This document shows positions 37,440 through 50,547 of a stretch of 64,000 bases of DNA, in pieces. A program made the translations under genes and the position numbers. Positions within the stretch are counted from its first letter, which is position 1. Every line of letters starts with the position of its first letter. Below the pieces are notes generated by a model. The model saw nothing but the letters and a program-made list of their open reading frames with translations, was not told the DNA's origin and made no database searches. Source of the stretch: Promerops cafer (lineage: Eukaryota; Chordata; Aves; Passeriformes; Nectariniidae); contig VZSE01001847.1 in NCBI GenBank assembly GCA_013398275.1, forward strand, positions 1 through 64,000. Reading direction: 5' to 3'.

Positions 37440-37600
37440 TTCTAAGGCTTTTGTATCAAGCTGTGGAATGGCTATCCTTGGACATATTCAAGTTTCACTG
37501 AAGAAGTCCTTGCATAACCTTAGTCCTTTAGACATGCTTGGAGAGGAGACTGGGTTAGATGACCTCCAGAGATCCCTTCCGACCTGAATTATCCCTTGAC
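37440..37600 (+). mobile_element. CR1 3' fragment, sense
   Basis: Text such as TGGGTTAGATGACCTCCAGA followed by TCCCTTCCGACCTGAATTAT matches a CR1 3' end in forward orientation, opposite to the copy just before it. Confidence 0.7.
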
Positions 37601-37689
37601 TGCACAAATCTCCTCCTTCCTGGAGAGTGACCACTAAGCCCTGTCCCTCACTTCCTCTCATACCAGCTTTCATCTCCAAAACCAAACTC

Positions 37690-38130
37690 TTATCCAATCT
37701 TATGGCAACTTATTTTCTTTATAAAGTTTAATAAGCTTTGCAAAAAGCTTCTCAAAGGCTTTTTGGAAGTGCAAGGGGATTATTATGCCCACACAACCCC
37801 CTTTATTGGCATACTCACCCTTCCTCCAGAAGCCAGTGTTGCTGGACTTCACTGGAGCCTCTCCAAGAGCTTCCCAACAGACTGTGTTCATCCCTGGATC
37901 TCATTTTCTGTCACAGAATGTGTCATCTCACTAGGAGTGGTAGCTGCTCCCACTGCTTTGGCATTACCCAGGCCCTGCTAAAACAGTTTTTGAATATATT
38001 GGTGACCTCCTATGATACACAGACCCCCAGACACAATATTTTTTTCTTGCCACAGTTTCTGATGACTGTTCTTAAAAATTTTATCTAATCCTGTCCAATT
38101 GTTAACATCTATTTTTATTTTTTTTTTCTA
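37690..38130 (-). mobile_element. CR1-derived internal fragment, antisense
   Basis: The text resembles the reverse-transcriptase portion of CR1 in antisense (GCAAAAAGCTTCTCAAAGGC and later text). Similarity is weaker than for the 3' end fragments. Confidence 0.5.
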
Positions 38131-40600
38131 GTCTTAGTGTATCAGATCAAGTAATACCAGTGCTGATGTCATGATGATTTTTTGCCTTTTCTTTTATATA
38201 CCTTTTATGTATTCTCAGTGCCCTTAGCACACATACTTGTAATTCCTTAAGTCTAATAACTCAGCATAGTCCTGGTATTCTGTTAGGCCAGAAGACCAAA
38301 CATCCTAAAAGCCTCACAGCTGGAGGCCAGAAAGTCCTACACTCTCTTGAGAAATCAAGGTCCCCTCTAGAATACATCTTGTAAACTAGGATTAGGCCCA
38401 TTTAAGGGGGAATACTTCAGGATAAAGAGATATCATGCTATTCATTCAAACCTCTCATTAGAACATCTTTGTTAGATACGCTAATTTACAAGGTCTATGA
38501 AATTGTATACGAGAACTACCGTGTGTGTGCACTTCAGCATATTCCACCTTGGTGAAATGTCGCACCGCAAAAATCCTTATTAAATGTCGAATTAAAAACC
38601 CATTATTCCTTAACCATGTCTGGCTCTTAGGACATTTTAGGACCAAGGAAAAGGCATCAGTGCAATATTGAAACAAAAATATGAAGGGGGTGGGAAATAT
38701 CTGATGAGAGGAGAAGGAGAAAGAAAAATGTATGTCACTTTTAAATTCAAAACCAGGTCCGTTTTGTGGCAGAATGGAGCTGTGCAAGCAACTAGCAAGC
38801 TATGGAAAGCTGCTAAACCTGTGAAGGTGAGATGTGGAAAAGAAGAGCCAGGTCTGCTGCTGCAGATGTCCCCCACAAGAACTGCCTGACAAGCTTGCTG
38901 CTTTTGGCAGTGAAAGAAACAAGGCCCTCTGTCATGAGGAGGGGACCCACCTGGTGTCTAAATGCCCTAACCTGCTTCAGAGGTGAAGGGCTGAAAGTAC
39001 AACATACTGCAGAAGAAGAAACCCCACTCACACTGGTGAAAATCCCTAACTGTAGATGGAGAGTTGAACCCTGAAATTCTCATGTCATAGTTTAATGAGT
39101 GTTACAAATTGCATTAGAATGAAGGTTAAAGGATCAAAAAAAAAAGGTAGTTTATATGTTGTTTGTGCTGTTTTAGAAAAGGAAGCCTTTGTCACAAGGT
39201 GGACACAGACCATTATGTCATGCAGAGGAGCATCACCCCCACCCCAGCCTGCCCTGGTCCCCCTCCCCAAGGCTTGCTGACTTGGAATTGTGCTGAGGCT
39301 GAGCTGCAGGGAGAGGTGGGCATGGAGCAAACACCACAAAGAATGGGGAAGTGGCATGTGATCCCTCACTAGAGAGCAGGGAAAGATCCCTTCTGGGACT
39401 GCCTGGCCACACATACTGATCAAACCCCTTTAACAAATCTCTGTCGCCTGGGTTTCCTCTCCCACAAGACACTCAGAAAAGTACCATCCTGGCCAGAGAT
39501 GCTGCTAATATTTGGGGCCAGGGAAGGAATGGCATACACTCAGCATGTTTTGAAAATTCTGAGCTATTTTAATCCACTTTATGATCCCCTGGATAAGTGC
39601 TTAAGACTGAGTGACCTGGCACGTGAATTTTACAGAGAGAATTGCCTCAAACTTCTTAATGTGCTCCTGCAGAAGCTTGGCCCTTTGCCTGCCCACATGT
39701 TTTTTTTCAGTAATGTATAAGTTTCTAGTTTTTTTTTTAAATCATGTTTCCACTTTTGCTTACTGAAAACATACAACAGGAGTGCAGATAATGTTCATTA
39801 GCTATGGCAAATGAAAATTATCTAATAATGTCAGCGAAACATATGAATTAATATCCATTTTATGGAGATTAAAGAGAAAATTAAAGAACAAAGATTATAC
39901 CTAGATATACAAATACCTGCCATAGCCTCGATGAATAAAAAACCCAGTTATTCATTTATTGAAGTTGTAAGGTCTTAATGAATCATAAATAGATCTTCAT
40001 CAGGAGTAGCTTTTCTGTTTGAAGTTGCCTTCTAACCCTTTTTATACAACTGCACTTTTCCAGAATCAAAAGACATAGCACATTTTTAATTAACTTTCAT
40101 TATACAGGTGTTAAACATCTGCCATTGGATGACCATTTTATATATTAAAAAAATGTTTAAGAAAACCCTTCAATTTACTAAAATTCACAGGTCCATTCAG
40201 AGTTAGTCTTTCAATCAGCTGTTTCCTTTTTAATCTACTTTCCTGGTTTCTATTTTCTTGTTTTCCTTTCTGTTATGATTTCACTGCTGTTTTCTAGTTT
40301 TCAGCCTCCTTTTCTGCCTGCATACCTGTAAATACAGAAGCAATTATCAAGACAGCAAGAGAGGATGAACAGTGTGTGACAATTGAATGTTCTCATGGAT
40401 TTGAATGTTGTCCTTACTGCTTTGAGAAATTCACTTAATTTTAGCCTTGTAGCCTCTTGCATTATCCTGCACCCTCATATTACTTACTCCAGAGGGGCAG
40501 TCTCTCTCAGAGGTGTTTGGCTGCTTAGAGCCTTTGCTGCATCGTAATTCTCTATGTAGCGTGAGAAATAGCTTCTGATAAAAGGACATTAATAAAGGTG
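38131..40600. other. Intergenic stretch without recognised genes
   Basis: Open frames on both strands here are short, unsupported by splice sites, and without recognisable family motifs. Confidence 0.5.
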
Positions 40601-40619
40601 TCTTTGTAAATGGATTATT

Positions 40620-41890
40620 CATATCCAGCCTTTCATCCACCAATATACATCAGCATCCATTCTTCCCTACAGGGCTGCTCCCAAGGATTTCTTCTCCAGG
40701 TCTGTGCTCATGCCTGGGATTGCCCGGACCCAGATTCAGCACCAGCACCTGGCCTTGTTGAACCTCATAAGGTTGTCATGTGTCATCAATAAAAACAGTA
40801 AAGAGCACTGGCCCCAAGACACACCCTGAGGAACATCACTTGTCATCAGCCTCCACCGGGACACTGGGCCATTGACCACAACTCTCTGTCGGCATCCACC
40901 CAGCCAATTCCTTATCCATCAAGCGGTCCACCTTCAGTTACATGTCTACCTGATCTGGACATAAGGATGTCATGTGGGACCGTGTCAAAGGTCTTACAGA
41001 AGTTTAGGTAGATGACACCAGTCAGTCTTCCCTTGTCGGTCCTTGCATTCACTACATCACAGAAGGCCACCAGATTGGTCAGTAGTCCCCTGGGTTTTCC
41101 TTTGTCCCCTGTTTAAAAATGGGAATGATGCTTTCATTTTTACAGTCACAGGGGACTTTGCCTGGCTGCTGTGACTTTACAAATACCACAAGAGTGTCCT
41201 GGCAACAATATCATCCCTCAGGGCACTGGGATGCATCTCACCAGGTCCCATAGGCTTGTGCCCATTCATTTCCATCAGGTGCTTTTGAACCTGCTCTTCA
41301 CTGTCAATGGGGTTGATTTCACTTCCCCGGCCGCCACCTGCAGCCTCAGGGAATCAAGGTACACAGGAAACCTCAAGGCCACTGAAGTCTGAGGCAAAGA
41401 ACTCACTGAGTACCTCAGCCTTCTCCATATCTGCTGTCGCCAGTTCTCTTTTCTAATTTATTGGGGGTACACTGTCCTTGGCCTTTTTCCCAACTGATGT
41501 TATAGAATCCCTTCTTGTTACTCTTCATACCACTTTCCAAGTCCTGTTTCATTTTTGCCTTGGCTTTTCTGATCCCATCTTTACATATCTGAACAGTATC
41601 CCTGTACTCTCCCCAGGTCACCAGTCCCTGCTCCCACTGGTAGTGTGTTCCTCTTACTCCTCAGTTTCAGGAGATTCCTGCTAATCTGTGGTGGTTTCCT
41701 GTCTGCCTTACTTAGTTCCTTACACATCAGCTTAGGAAGGTCTTCTCCTCCAAAAAAAGTCCCTTTAGAGTTGCCAGCTCTGATCAGGTCCTCTGTTCCT
41801 AAGGACAGTTCCCAGCAGATCTCACCCACTAATTATTTGCACACTCAGAAGTTCATTCTGCTGAAGTTTAGCATCCTGACCTAGCTCCTC
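40620..41890 (-). mobile_element. Long CR1 LINE fragment, antisense (reverse-transcriptase region)
   Basis: On plus it reads CCAAGACACACCCTGAGGAA, GGGCCATTGACCACAACTCT, CAGCCAATTCCTTATCCATC, AGGTAGATGACACCAGTCAG and CTGAGTACCTCAGCCTTCTC. This is the reverse complement of a familiar CR1 coding stretch. No intact open frame remains. Confidence 0.88.
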
Positions 41891-42159
41891 ACCAAGCCAG
41901 TGTTCTTCGAGGTCAGGAGCTCACCCAGAGCAGGGTCACTACAGCCCAGAAGAGAACTACTGCTGGCTTTAGTGATGGGATGGCTCTGCCACCTTCTCCC
42001 TGTGCATGATGCCTGTAGAACTCTGTGCATGTGCAGAGGTGCACAGGACCCCTGTGCCACAGAGCAGGACTCAGGGTGGAGGGTGAGGGGGCCATGGAGT
42101 TCTTTCCAGACTCTGCACAGTGCTGTCCTTCACTGGCCCTTGCCAGTGACTTGGGCCAA

Positions 42160-42420
42160 ATTAGAATCATAAAATGTCCTGAGTTGGAAGGGACCCATCA
42201 GGATCTCAAAGTCCAGCTCCTGTCCCTGCATAGCACAGCTTCATGAATCTCACCATATCCAAATACTTCTTGAACCCTGTAAGGCTTGGTGCAATGACCA
42301 CTTCCCTGGGGAGCTTGTTCCAGTGCTCAACCAATCTCTGATGAAAAACCTTTTCCTGATATCCAACCTAACACTCCTGCCACAGCTCCATGTCGTTCTG
42401 ACTTAGAGAAGCATTTAGAA
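42160..42420 (-). mobile_element. CR1 3' fragment, antisense
   Basis: On plus, AGAATCATAAAATGTCCTGA is followed by GTTGGAAGGGACCCATCAGG, CTTGTTCCAGTGCTCAACCA and ATATCCAACCTAACACTCC. Confidence 0.88.
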
Positions 42421-43799
42421 TTGGGAAAGAGGGACAGCAGAGCCTGGAATACCCCGGACTTTTTGACCTGCTGGATCCTTCTGCATTTTTTCAGTCCCCT
42501 TCTTCTTCTCTCTTCCTCCTTTCCTGCCCAACATTCCATCTCATTTTCCCTGGCCTCCATTCTTTCTGTTTGTCTTTGATTTTCATTTTCCTGGAGGGAT
42601 CCTGCAAACCTGTCCACCCCAGATTGCGATTAGGCAGGGAAAGCCAGTATTCACTGGAGACAGTTCTTGTTTTCAACCAAAGAGACCTCAATTTACCTCC
42701 TTTCCTCTGAAAGGCTCATCTGCCATTCCACACCTCCCAGGGACTCCTGCCACATTCTCAGGGGCATTTGGAAGCAAAGCTGGAGGTACCTAAACCAGAC
42801 AGTTTGGCATAAACGGTTGGCAAAAGACAGCCTGGAGGCATAAGTGACCAATTGCCAAATTACCATCTCAGTTCTGCAGAGAAGGTGCTGGTTTTCATCA
42901 TTCACATCTTGCACAGTCCATCCACCCCCAAAGCAGTCTGGATAAAGCTGTGATGAAGTAGGAGCCGAGCAAAAACCCTCTGAAGGTGGCAGCTATGCTT
43001 TCTCTGTTTTTCTAGAGAAAATTTTGGAATTTGATTAAACACATTCCTAATACATTTGAGGAAAAACCTCCCATTTTGGGTTACAATGTATTATTGCAGG
43101 CAGGAGGAATCCCATAATCACAAGAGATGGGCTGCTTTCAGGAGGCACAGCAGAAAGTACCTCACTGCCCAAGACACCTTATTCCAGTATTTGTGGAGCT
43201 GACATACACCTGCCTTTTGGATACCACACCTGTGTCTCCCCCATTTTCTTTGAGGATGTCTGGAAGAGAGGAGGATGCATTCATCCAGGTTTTTCCATGG
43301 TAATCCCACCTGTTTTCCTGTTCTGCTTCACTCTTCCAAGTGAAGTGTCTTCTTGTCAAAGCAAAAGTGTGTGCAGCAGTATCTTCTAGGAAGTCAAGAA
43401 CCTGAAGTAAAAGCCACCCAGAGCCTTTCCTCTTTTGTCTTCTTGACTTTGAGGTTTCTGGAATCCCAAGCCTCAGGCTGTAACAACACTCTAGTTGTTC
43501 CTTGTACCTGTCACTGGCCCAGGTTCTCCTCAGCTGATGGACAGGGGATGCCAGCCATCACCTCCCCACGGAGTTTTCAACAACAAACTCCACCAGCACC
43601 TTCACCTGCACACATCAAAACCTTGGTCTCAGCCCAAATGCCTGAAAAGTTGTGAAGCAGCCCCCTGCACAGAAGGCTGCGGATGTGGAGCAGCTCTTCC
43701 AGCAGCTTCCCCACCAGCATTTGTTGGAGAGAAGAGGCTGCCAGGGACTTCTGAGCACCCAAACTCTGATGAGACAGGAAAGCTGCAGCTGGTTGGTCC

Positions 43800-44260
43800 A
43801 GAGACACCTTTACAGACTGGAAGGGACTCTAAGATCTCCCCAGGACCTTCTCTTCTCCAGGATGAGCAACCCCAGCTTTCTCAGGCTGTCTCCATAGCAG
43901 AGGTGTTCCAGCCTCAGATCATCTTCATGGCCTTCTCTGAACTTACTCCAACAGGTCCACATCCCTCTATAGAGGGACCCCAGAGCTGGATGCAGCACTG
44001 GAGGTAGGGTCTCACCTGAGTAGAAGTGTGGAATCACCTCCCTCGTCCTGCTGCTCACACTGCTTTTCTGCTCCATGACATTTTTGGCTTTGTGAGCTGT
44101 GTGAGCTCACTGTGTGAGCTCATTGCCAGCTCATCTTGAGCTTCTCGTCTGCCAGCACCTCAAGCCCTTCTCCTTGGGGCTGCTCTCCACCCATTCTCTG
44201 CTGCCTGTATTTGCACCTGATCCAGGTGCAGGACCTTGCATATCCATTTAGTTATCATCA
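43800..44260 (-). mobile_element. CR1 LINE fragment, antisense
   Basis: On plus it reads TTCTCCAGGATGAGCAACCC, CTTCATGGCCTTCTCTGAAC, CAGAGCTGGATGCAGCACTG, ATCCAGGTGCAGGACCTTGC. This is CR1 5'/internal sequence in reverse. A short GTGTGAGCTCA duplication lies inside at about 44097-44122. Confidence 0.85.
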
Positions 44261-44637
44261 AACCTCCGTTCTGCTTAGCACAAGAAAATTGATAATGAAA
44301 ATTGGTGTGAACACCTGCACCTTCAAACTTATTGTTATCTTCAGGTATTCTTTCAGTGCTGAGTCTCATGAAAAATACCATGAGAACTGGAAGGTGACAC
44401 AGCCTCCAGGGAACTGCTGCTGATCCTGAGCATCCTTGGCTTTTCAAATTCAGATGATGGGTGGTCTCCTGGGTGCTGAGCCAGTACCATGCCAGGAATA
44501 CTCAAGGCCTTATAATGAATATAAGGGAGGGCATCACTTCACTGCTCTTTTGTGCTTTCCTGGGCCAAAACAAAGCTACACAAGTATTTAGTTTTTCCTG
44601 GAGCAATCTGTGCCAAATAAACATGTAATATTTTTTT

Positions 44638-44660
44638 GGGGGGGGTGGGGTGGGATGGGG
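44638..44660 (+). other. Guanine-quadruplex-type run
   Basis: Four G-runs of 8, 4, 3 and 4 bases are separated by one or two bases. Confidence 0.7.
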
Positions 44661-45797
44661 AGGAGGATGTTCAGCATGCACTGTAATTAAAAAAAAATAG
44701 TTTTCCCTTGAATGTGAATCTTAGATGTTAATTGAAATCAAGGAAGGACCTCTCATTAAACAACTCACACATATACATTAAAAAAAACCTATAAAACCTT
44801 CAGGTGTAACAGACCCACCTCAGTAGGGGCAAAAACTTTACCATTTTTTCCACTGTAGTGACTGCCTTATAAAGAGGGATCACCTTTACTGGTAATCTCT
44901 GCATTATCTGGGTCCTTAGTAAACCACAGGTGCAGCAAAAATTAATTTAATTTGAACAGTTAAATGAATTACAACTTTTTGTTTGTTTGTTTTAACAAGA
45001 TAACACGTATTTTAGTTTCAAAGAGAATAATTATTTCTGGAGTTGTCTTTCCTTCATAAGCCTTGTATTTCTAACTACTATTGTTTGCAACAATAAACCA
45101 TACTTCTCTGACATCTCTCAGGAGAACAATTCCACTGTTCAACTCCTGCTTGACAGGGAACTCTCTTCATCTCATGGAGGAAGAGTCACAAATAGGATAA
45201 TTAGGACATCTGCACTGATTTTCCAGTTTTTCTTACCTGCAGGCAAAACTGTCACTTTCATTTTTAGTCTACTTCAGTAGTTTATAGATGCCAGAGGCTA
45301 AAAACTGTGCTCAATTCTTCATTCAGCTAAAAAATCCACTCAATGAAATCCATGGGTTTGCGTGAATAAATGCCACACCAAAAATAGTGTTTGCAGAATA
45401 GAGATCGAAGAACTGACCCCATTTATCACACCCCTTTAAGCCTCACTGACTCCTCCTCCCCCTCTCAGCATGGTGCCTGCTCACCAGGCACGTGCTGATG
45501 GAGCTGGCTGAATTTGCTGGCCCAGCAGAAAACCATGGACCCCAGACATCTCAGGTGCAGCCGGGGTGGGGAAGACCCCTGTGGTCAGGTCTGCTGTGGC
45601 AGCAGCTCTTGCATGGCTCTGCCAGCGAAGGGCAGCCTCCCCCCCACACACAGAGGCTGAAGTACCTCACCGCTGATATTATTTCCATTCCCCATCCCCT
45701 GCTTCCCCCAGTAACCTTGGAAAGCAGCTGCCAAGTCAGTGGGATAGAGTGATGGGGGTCGGTGAATGCTGACTCTCACAGTCTGTGTTTGTACCAC

Positions 45798-46208
45798 TGT
45801 GAGAAAAGATGCTCACTTTTAAAATTTAAAAGATTTATTACAACAAAGGACAAAATAAGGGAAAAGTTCACTGCTGAGAGCCTCCGTGCCAGCCTCTGTG
45901 CAAGCGATGTGCTCGCCTACAAAGTGGATGTTCCACCTTTGATATCTTTAGCCCCTCCCTAAGTCTTGTCACTCCACTCTTTCACTGTTCAGTGGTGGAG
46001 ATCACTTTCTTACATCTTGATGGGAGGTGTGGAGTTTCCAAAGTAACAAGCTGGCCCTCTCAAATGTCCTTGTTACTAAGAGCATCCCGTAATAACAATA
46101 TATGGGTGAGGGGAGATATAATTATCATTTACAAAACTTCTCTTAACATATACATAATATTCACCCCTTAATTGTGAGAGCCAACTATCACATTACTCAT
46201 CTACAACA
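45798..46208 (-). mobile_element. Solo LTR with 4-bp target-site duplication
   Basis: Read on minus it starts TGTTGTAGATGAGTAATG and ends TTTTCTCACA, so it has TG...CA ends. CCAC flanks both sides (45794-45797 and 46209-46212). The minus-strand polyA signal AATAAA lies at 45834-45839. It is homologous throughout to the LTR at 54283-54785 in the opposite orientation. No internal retroviral sequence adjoins it, so it is a recombined solo LTR. A 4-bp duplication is typical of gammaretrovirus-like (class I) elements. Confidence 0.88.
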
Positions 46209-46212
46209 CCAC

Positions 46213-47824
46213 CAACAAGGTAACCACATGAGATATTTCTGATCATTTCAGAAACCAGAGATGCAAAATTCAGAACTGATTTCATTCCAATATTAAGTAT
46301 AAAATTTGGAACTGCACAAAGCTACTGAAAAGGGCTTCAGTGGTGAAAGACTTTCTTGAATTGTTTTCCTACAGAATGAACATTTTTCTCTCCGTGTTCT
46401 GCCATCCTGCTAACTGCTCTCCCCCAAATAATATGTTCCATAATGAACTTCTCAGTCTAAACTTAATAGCAGGTTTTACATTGAAGGGGTCCTTAATTTA
46501 ATGTGCAGCCAGGGGAGCATTGCAAAACAAGGCACTAATAGAAGGAAAAGGACAGCACCCAGCCTTACTGTCAATACTGTCTAATCAGGGTTTGCAGTGC
46601 CGGTACCTCAGGTCAAGGCTCACTCTGCACTTCAAACTGCTACATAGTTTTCACCTGTCTTTCTCGAAAAGATGTTTCCATGATAGCATAAACATAACTT
46701 ACTGTCTTCAAGCTGCTTGCTTATTATAGAGACTGAATGTCTTGCAGGATCATCACAAAAATTCTCATTCCAAAGCACAGAATATATTTCTCTGCTCCCT
46801 GCCTGGCTGATCTGTGATGAAAAACAGATGGTATTTGTTCATTTGTCAAATTAAACTAAATCTCCCTCCCCGCAAACAAAGAAAACACTCGTCCCGAATG
46901 ACTTGGTTGATCGCTGTCATTAACACATCTCTCTAGGAAGCGGTAATTACCCAGCCACTGACTCACTGACCTCTTGCCCACAGCTACTCATTCCTTCTGT
47001 CTCTTCATTGTGCCTTAAATGCCACCTTAGCATCATTGCCTTGGCATAACCACTTCTCGTCTCCCTCCCTGTGCTTTCCATGTCTTCATGCACTTACCAG
47101 TATAACTAGGAACCTAGAAAGGGCTGGAAAGGTAAGAGACTCAGAATGTTCAACTATAGGACATTAAATATTTAAATTATTCTCAAATTAGGTGCATAGT
47201 CTAGCACTTCAAAGCTCAGAATAGTCCATGTATTTTCTTTAAGGTAGTGACTTTAACATGTTGAAGGCTTTGTTCTTTGCTGTCAAAAATGAAAAAAAAA
47301 AAAAAGAAAGAAAGAAAAAAGAGAAAAAGGAAAAGGAAAAATGAAAAAGAAAAAAAAAGAAAAAAGAAGAAAAGAGAAAAAAGAAAGAAAAAAGAAATGA
47401 AAAAGGAAAAAGAGGAAAGAGGAAAGGGTAAAATAAAATAAAAACAAACAGCCCACCTGCCTTCCCTGCTTAATTCACAGCTGCCTAAGTTAATAATTTT
47501 CTGTTCTTTCTGTGATCATCAACAGGAAAATTGAGGGGAATAAAATCTAACAGGCAAACTTTAGATTTTAAACCAATCCAAACTTCCTGGGAAAGAACAC
47601 GTGAAAAAAAAAAAAAAAGGCAAAACAACCATAAAAGCTTGAGATAGTTATTATGTATGAGAAGTACTGAAGAAAAAGGATTTACCTATGCCTGGACATG
47701 CAGTTTCATTTATTCGATATGATTAAGCGTAAGCCCATGCATAAACACTTTTCTGAATTTTAAATTCAGTAAATGCAATTCTACAAAATCATGAACACTC
47801 TTCCACTAGTATGAACATGTCCAT
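46213..47824. other. Intergenic stretch without recognised genes
   Basis: Contains an A-rich purine low-complexity tract at about 47288-47430 and nothing gene-like. Confidence 0.55.
47288..47430 (+). repeat. A-rich polypurine tract
   Basis: About 140 bp composed almost wholly of A and G (AAAGAAAAAG-type units). Confidence 0.85.
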
Positions 47825-48410
47825 TGTTAGGAATAAAACACTAAGAAATCTCAACACCTAAGTTGTAAAGTTAGTAAATTACGTTACTTGTTATTAATGA
47901 TTGTAAAGTTAATAAGTTAATGTTGTCAATAACCCCTTTTCCGTCGGGAATCACCTCAGCTGCTTTCCAAAATGGCGACCGGGACTTGAAAGGGGGAGGA
48001 GTGATGTCGGCCTGTATGCAAATTAAGAGACAGCTCATACAGAGCAGCAAAACAAGCTCCTGAAACAACGAGCCAGCACCAAATTGAAAGACCTAAACAC
48101 CCTTAGAAGAAGAACAATGTACAATTGTCTTCTAAAACACCCCTAAAGATTTTTACCATCTCGCCATAGTGGTCAGGAAGTTAGCTAGAACAAAAACCCT
48201 AGACTTCGAGTAGACTGAGGTTTTCCTATGAACTCCCGTGAGAACGAAGGCCGCAGCTCTGCCCTGAGTGCAACGAAGCTGTAATCATTTTTCTGGTCTG
48301 CGCCGGGCCTGGGAGCAACGGAGGTGTGCGCGATCCCTCGGGCCCCCGTTCTGACCTGATCTTTAAATAAAGGCATTAAAAGGAGCCAGTCTCCTGCCCT
48401 GCTCATTTCA
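47825..48410 (+). mobile_element. Solo LTR with 5-bp target-site duplication
   Basis: The element runs from TGTTAGGAAT to GCTCATTTCA (586 bp) and is bordered on both sides by TCCAT (47820-47824 and 48411-48415). AATAAA lies at 48366-48371, near the 3' end as expected for the R/U5 border. A YY1-type motif is at 47969-47979. It is unrelated in sequence to the LTRs at 45.8 and 54.3 kb, so it is a second family. A 5-bp duplication is usual for ERVL-type or related elements. No internal part is present. Confidence 0.85.
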
Positions 48411-49489
48411 TCCATGAAGCTTTCAAATAAAACTTCCTTTTTCTGTCATTCTTCTAAACATCATACAGATAATAGCATGTTGTTGAGAGTCAGTGCTTGC
48501 TTAAACTGAACTGCATCTTTATTAATTTAAAGAGTAAATTTCTAGTAATGCACTACTTCAGAAAAGTCAATAAATATACTATCTCAGCAATCACATGAGT
48601 TAATGCAGGCGTATCTGAAGATCTTGCAATACTCTCCTTATATATGATCCATGTTTTTACTAGGACACAATGTCTGTGGTCAAGTTTAATCACAGGTGTG
48701 GGTAGCTGGGTGAGGAGGGGGGGAAGGGCAGCAACTCTCCATCCCCCTGACACTACCCAAGCCCCTTGGGGCATCAGCTGGGGTAGATGGCAGGAAGGTA
48801 CCTGCTCCAGCTTCCTGCCATCTACCGGTGGCTTCAAGAGGAGAAGTTAACATATTTATTTAAAAGCAAACAAATAGTGATTAAAATCCCCCAACAAATC
48901 ACAGAACTGGTCAGTACACGACAACATTTTCTAGCAGATAATCAGGATGTGATTCACCTGACAGAAGGCAGGCATTTGCATCTGATCATTGGCACTGGCT
49001 GGCTGAGTGGTCAGGGAGAGGAAGAGAAGGAGGAGAAAGAGGAGGATGACAAGGAAAGCATTTCTGTGCTGTACTTCTTAAAAAATGCAAAACTGGGGTA
49101 GGTCAGCTCAACAGCACTTTCAAGGTGCCACTTTTCCCTGTCAACTGCAAAAACCATGTCAAGGAGGCATGACCAGAGGAGGTTCTCTAAATTTAGCTGT
49201 AGTGAAATTAATTGATTGTGTACTTTGCTTTCTTCATTGTGATCAATGCGGAACAAATTTTCCTTTGACTCTTCCCTCTGCCTCACTACTTCTAAACACA
49301 TTTGTATAAACAACAGTGTTGACACAGGCCTAGTTACCTGTGACACATTAAAAGCAAGACCATCTGCTGCAAACACAAGAGAAACTTACAGAAGAAGAGC
49401 AGGCATTTCAAACTGAACCTGACTATGAATGAACTTTGCAAAAAACCAAGAAATCACACACGGAAGAATTGCAGCCATGCAGGATGGTG

Positions 49490-49615
49490 TATTTAAAAGA
49501 TGTGGCATTTGGGGACACGGTTTAGTGGTGGGCTTGGCAGTGCTGATTTAACAGTTGGACTCGATGGTCTTAGAGGTGTTTTCCAGCCTCAATGATTCTG
49601 TGATGCTCTGTGTTC
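49490..49615 (+). mobile_element. CR1 3' fragment
   Basis: AGATGTGGCATTTGGGGACA, CAGTTGGACTCGATGGTCTT and a terminal AATGATTCTGTGATGCTCTG mark a CR1 3' end in sense orientation. Confidence 0.88.
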
Positions 49616-50467
49616 ACAGGGCGTCTCTGCACTTCACAGGCTGAACAGCAGAACCCACCATGTCTTGGAGTGCAGCAGAGCTCAGAGAGAAACTTCCTTG
49701 GGAGAGGTTTTTTGGGCAGATCTGATATTGTACAATGAACACACACAGAGAAATACAGGTTTTGCCTCTACACAGAAAGCACTTTTTTTTCCGAAATGAA
49801 TGTATAAAAATGTGGTTACAATAAAGAAAAACAAGCAAACAAGGGCCACTAGTTCACATATCACACCAAACAGCTCCCACTTTAACAGAATCAGGAAGAA
49901 CAAGCTATACATAACAAATCCTTGCCACATTATTCGATGAACTAACAAGAGGAGTTCAGTGAAAAGAAGGAAAAGAAATACCTCTATATACTCAAGGTAG
50001 TAATGCACAAATAGGCATAAAAGAGTGCATCAAAATATGCTGAAGTTCTGTGCTTCCCTTCGTGGCACTTAATAAATACCTAGAGATCACACAAATACCT
50101 CAAAAGTTAAAAATTTCCATGTCATTTTTACCACAGGTATCAGAAGTATAAACTGTTAAGTATATAAAGATAACCTTTACACCTGACTAGCTACCTTAAA
50201 ATATGTAGTAAGTTTTATAAGACGTAGTATACTATATCCCCTCTTAAAATTTAAAATAGTTCTAGCAAAATATTAAATATTGTGGGCCACTCAGCTGTAA
50301 TTAAGTCTTTTTTGAAATGCAAGTGCAAAAAAAATCCTCAGCACAAGATCAGTCACATTTCCTGACAATGCAGGGCTTATCTTACTCATTTATATGTATT
50401 TCAATGCTTCAACATAACATTAACATTAGAATTTAATTTGGAGACAATCTTCATGGCACAGAATATT

Positions 50468-50473
50468 TTTATT
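50468..50473 (-). terminator. RFESD: Candidate RFESD polyadenylation signal
   Basis: AATAAA on the minus strand, about 75 bases beyond the RFESD stop codon. It would give a very short 3' UTR. Further signals downstream cannot be excluded. Confidence 0.45.
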
Positions 50474-50547
50474 TCCCAACAAAGATTCTTCATTTGTGCA
50501 TTCCCCAGGATTCTGCTGTCTGGCCATGACCCGTGGCTTCTGAGTGG

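Noticed and set aside
43495..44007. 170-codon plus-strand frame
   Set aside because: Its second half is antisense CR1 and its first half has no recognisable domain or splice context.
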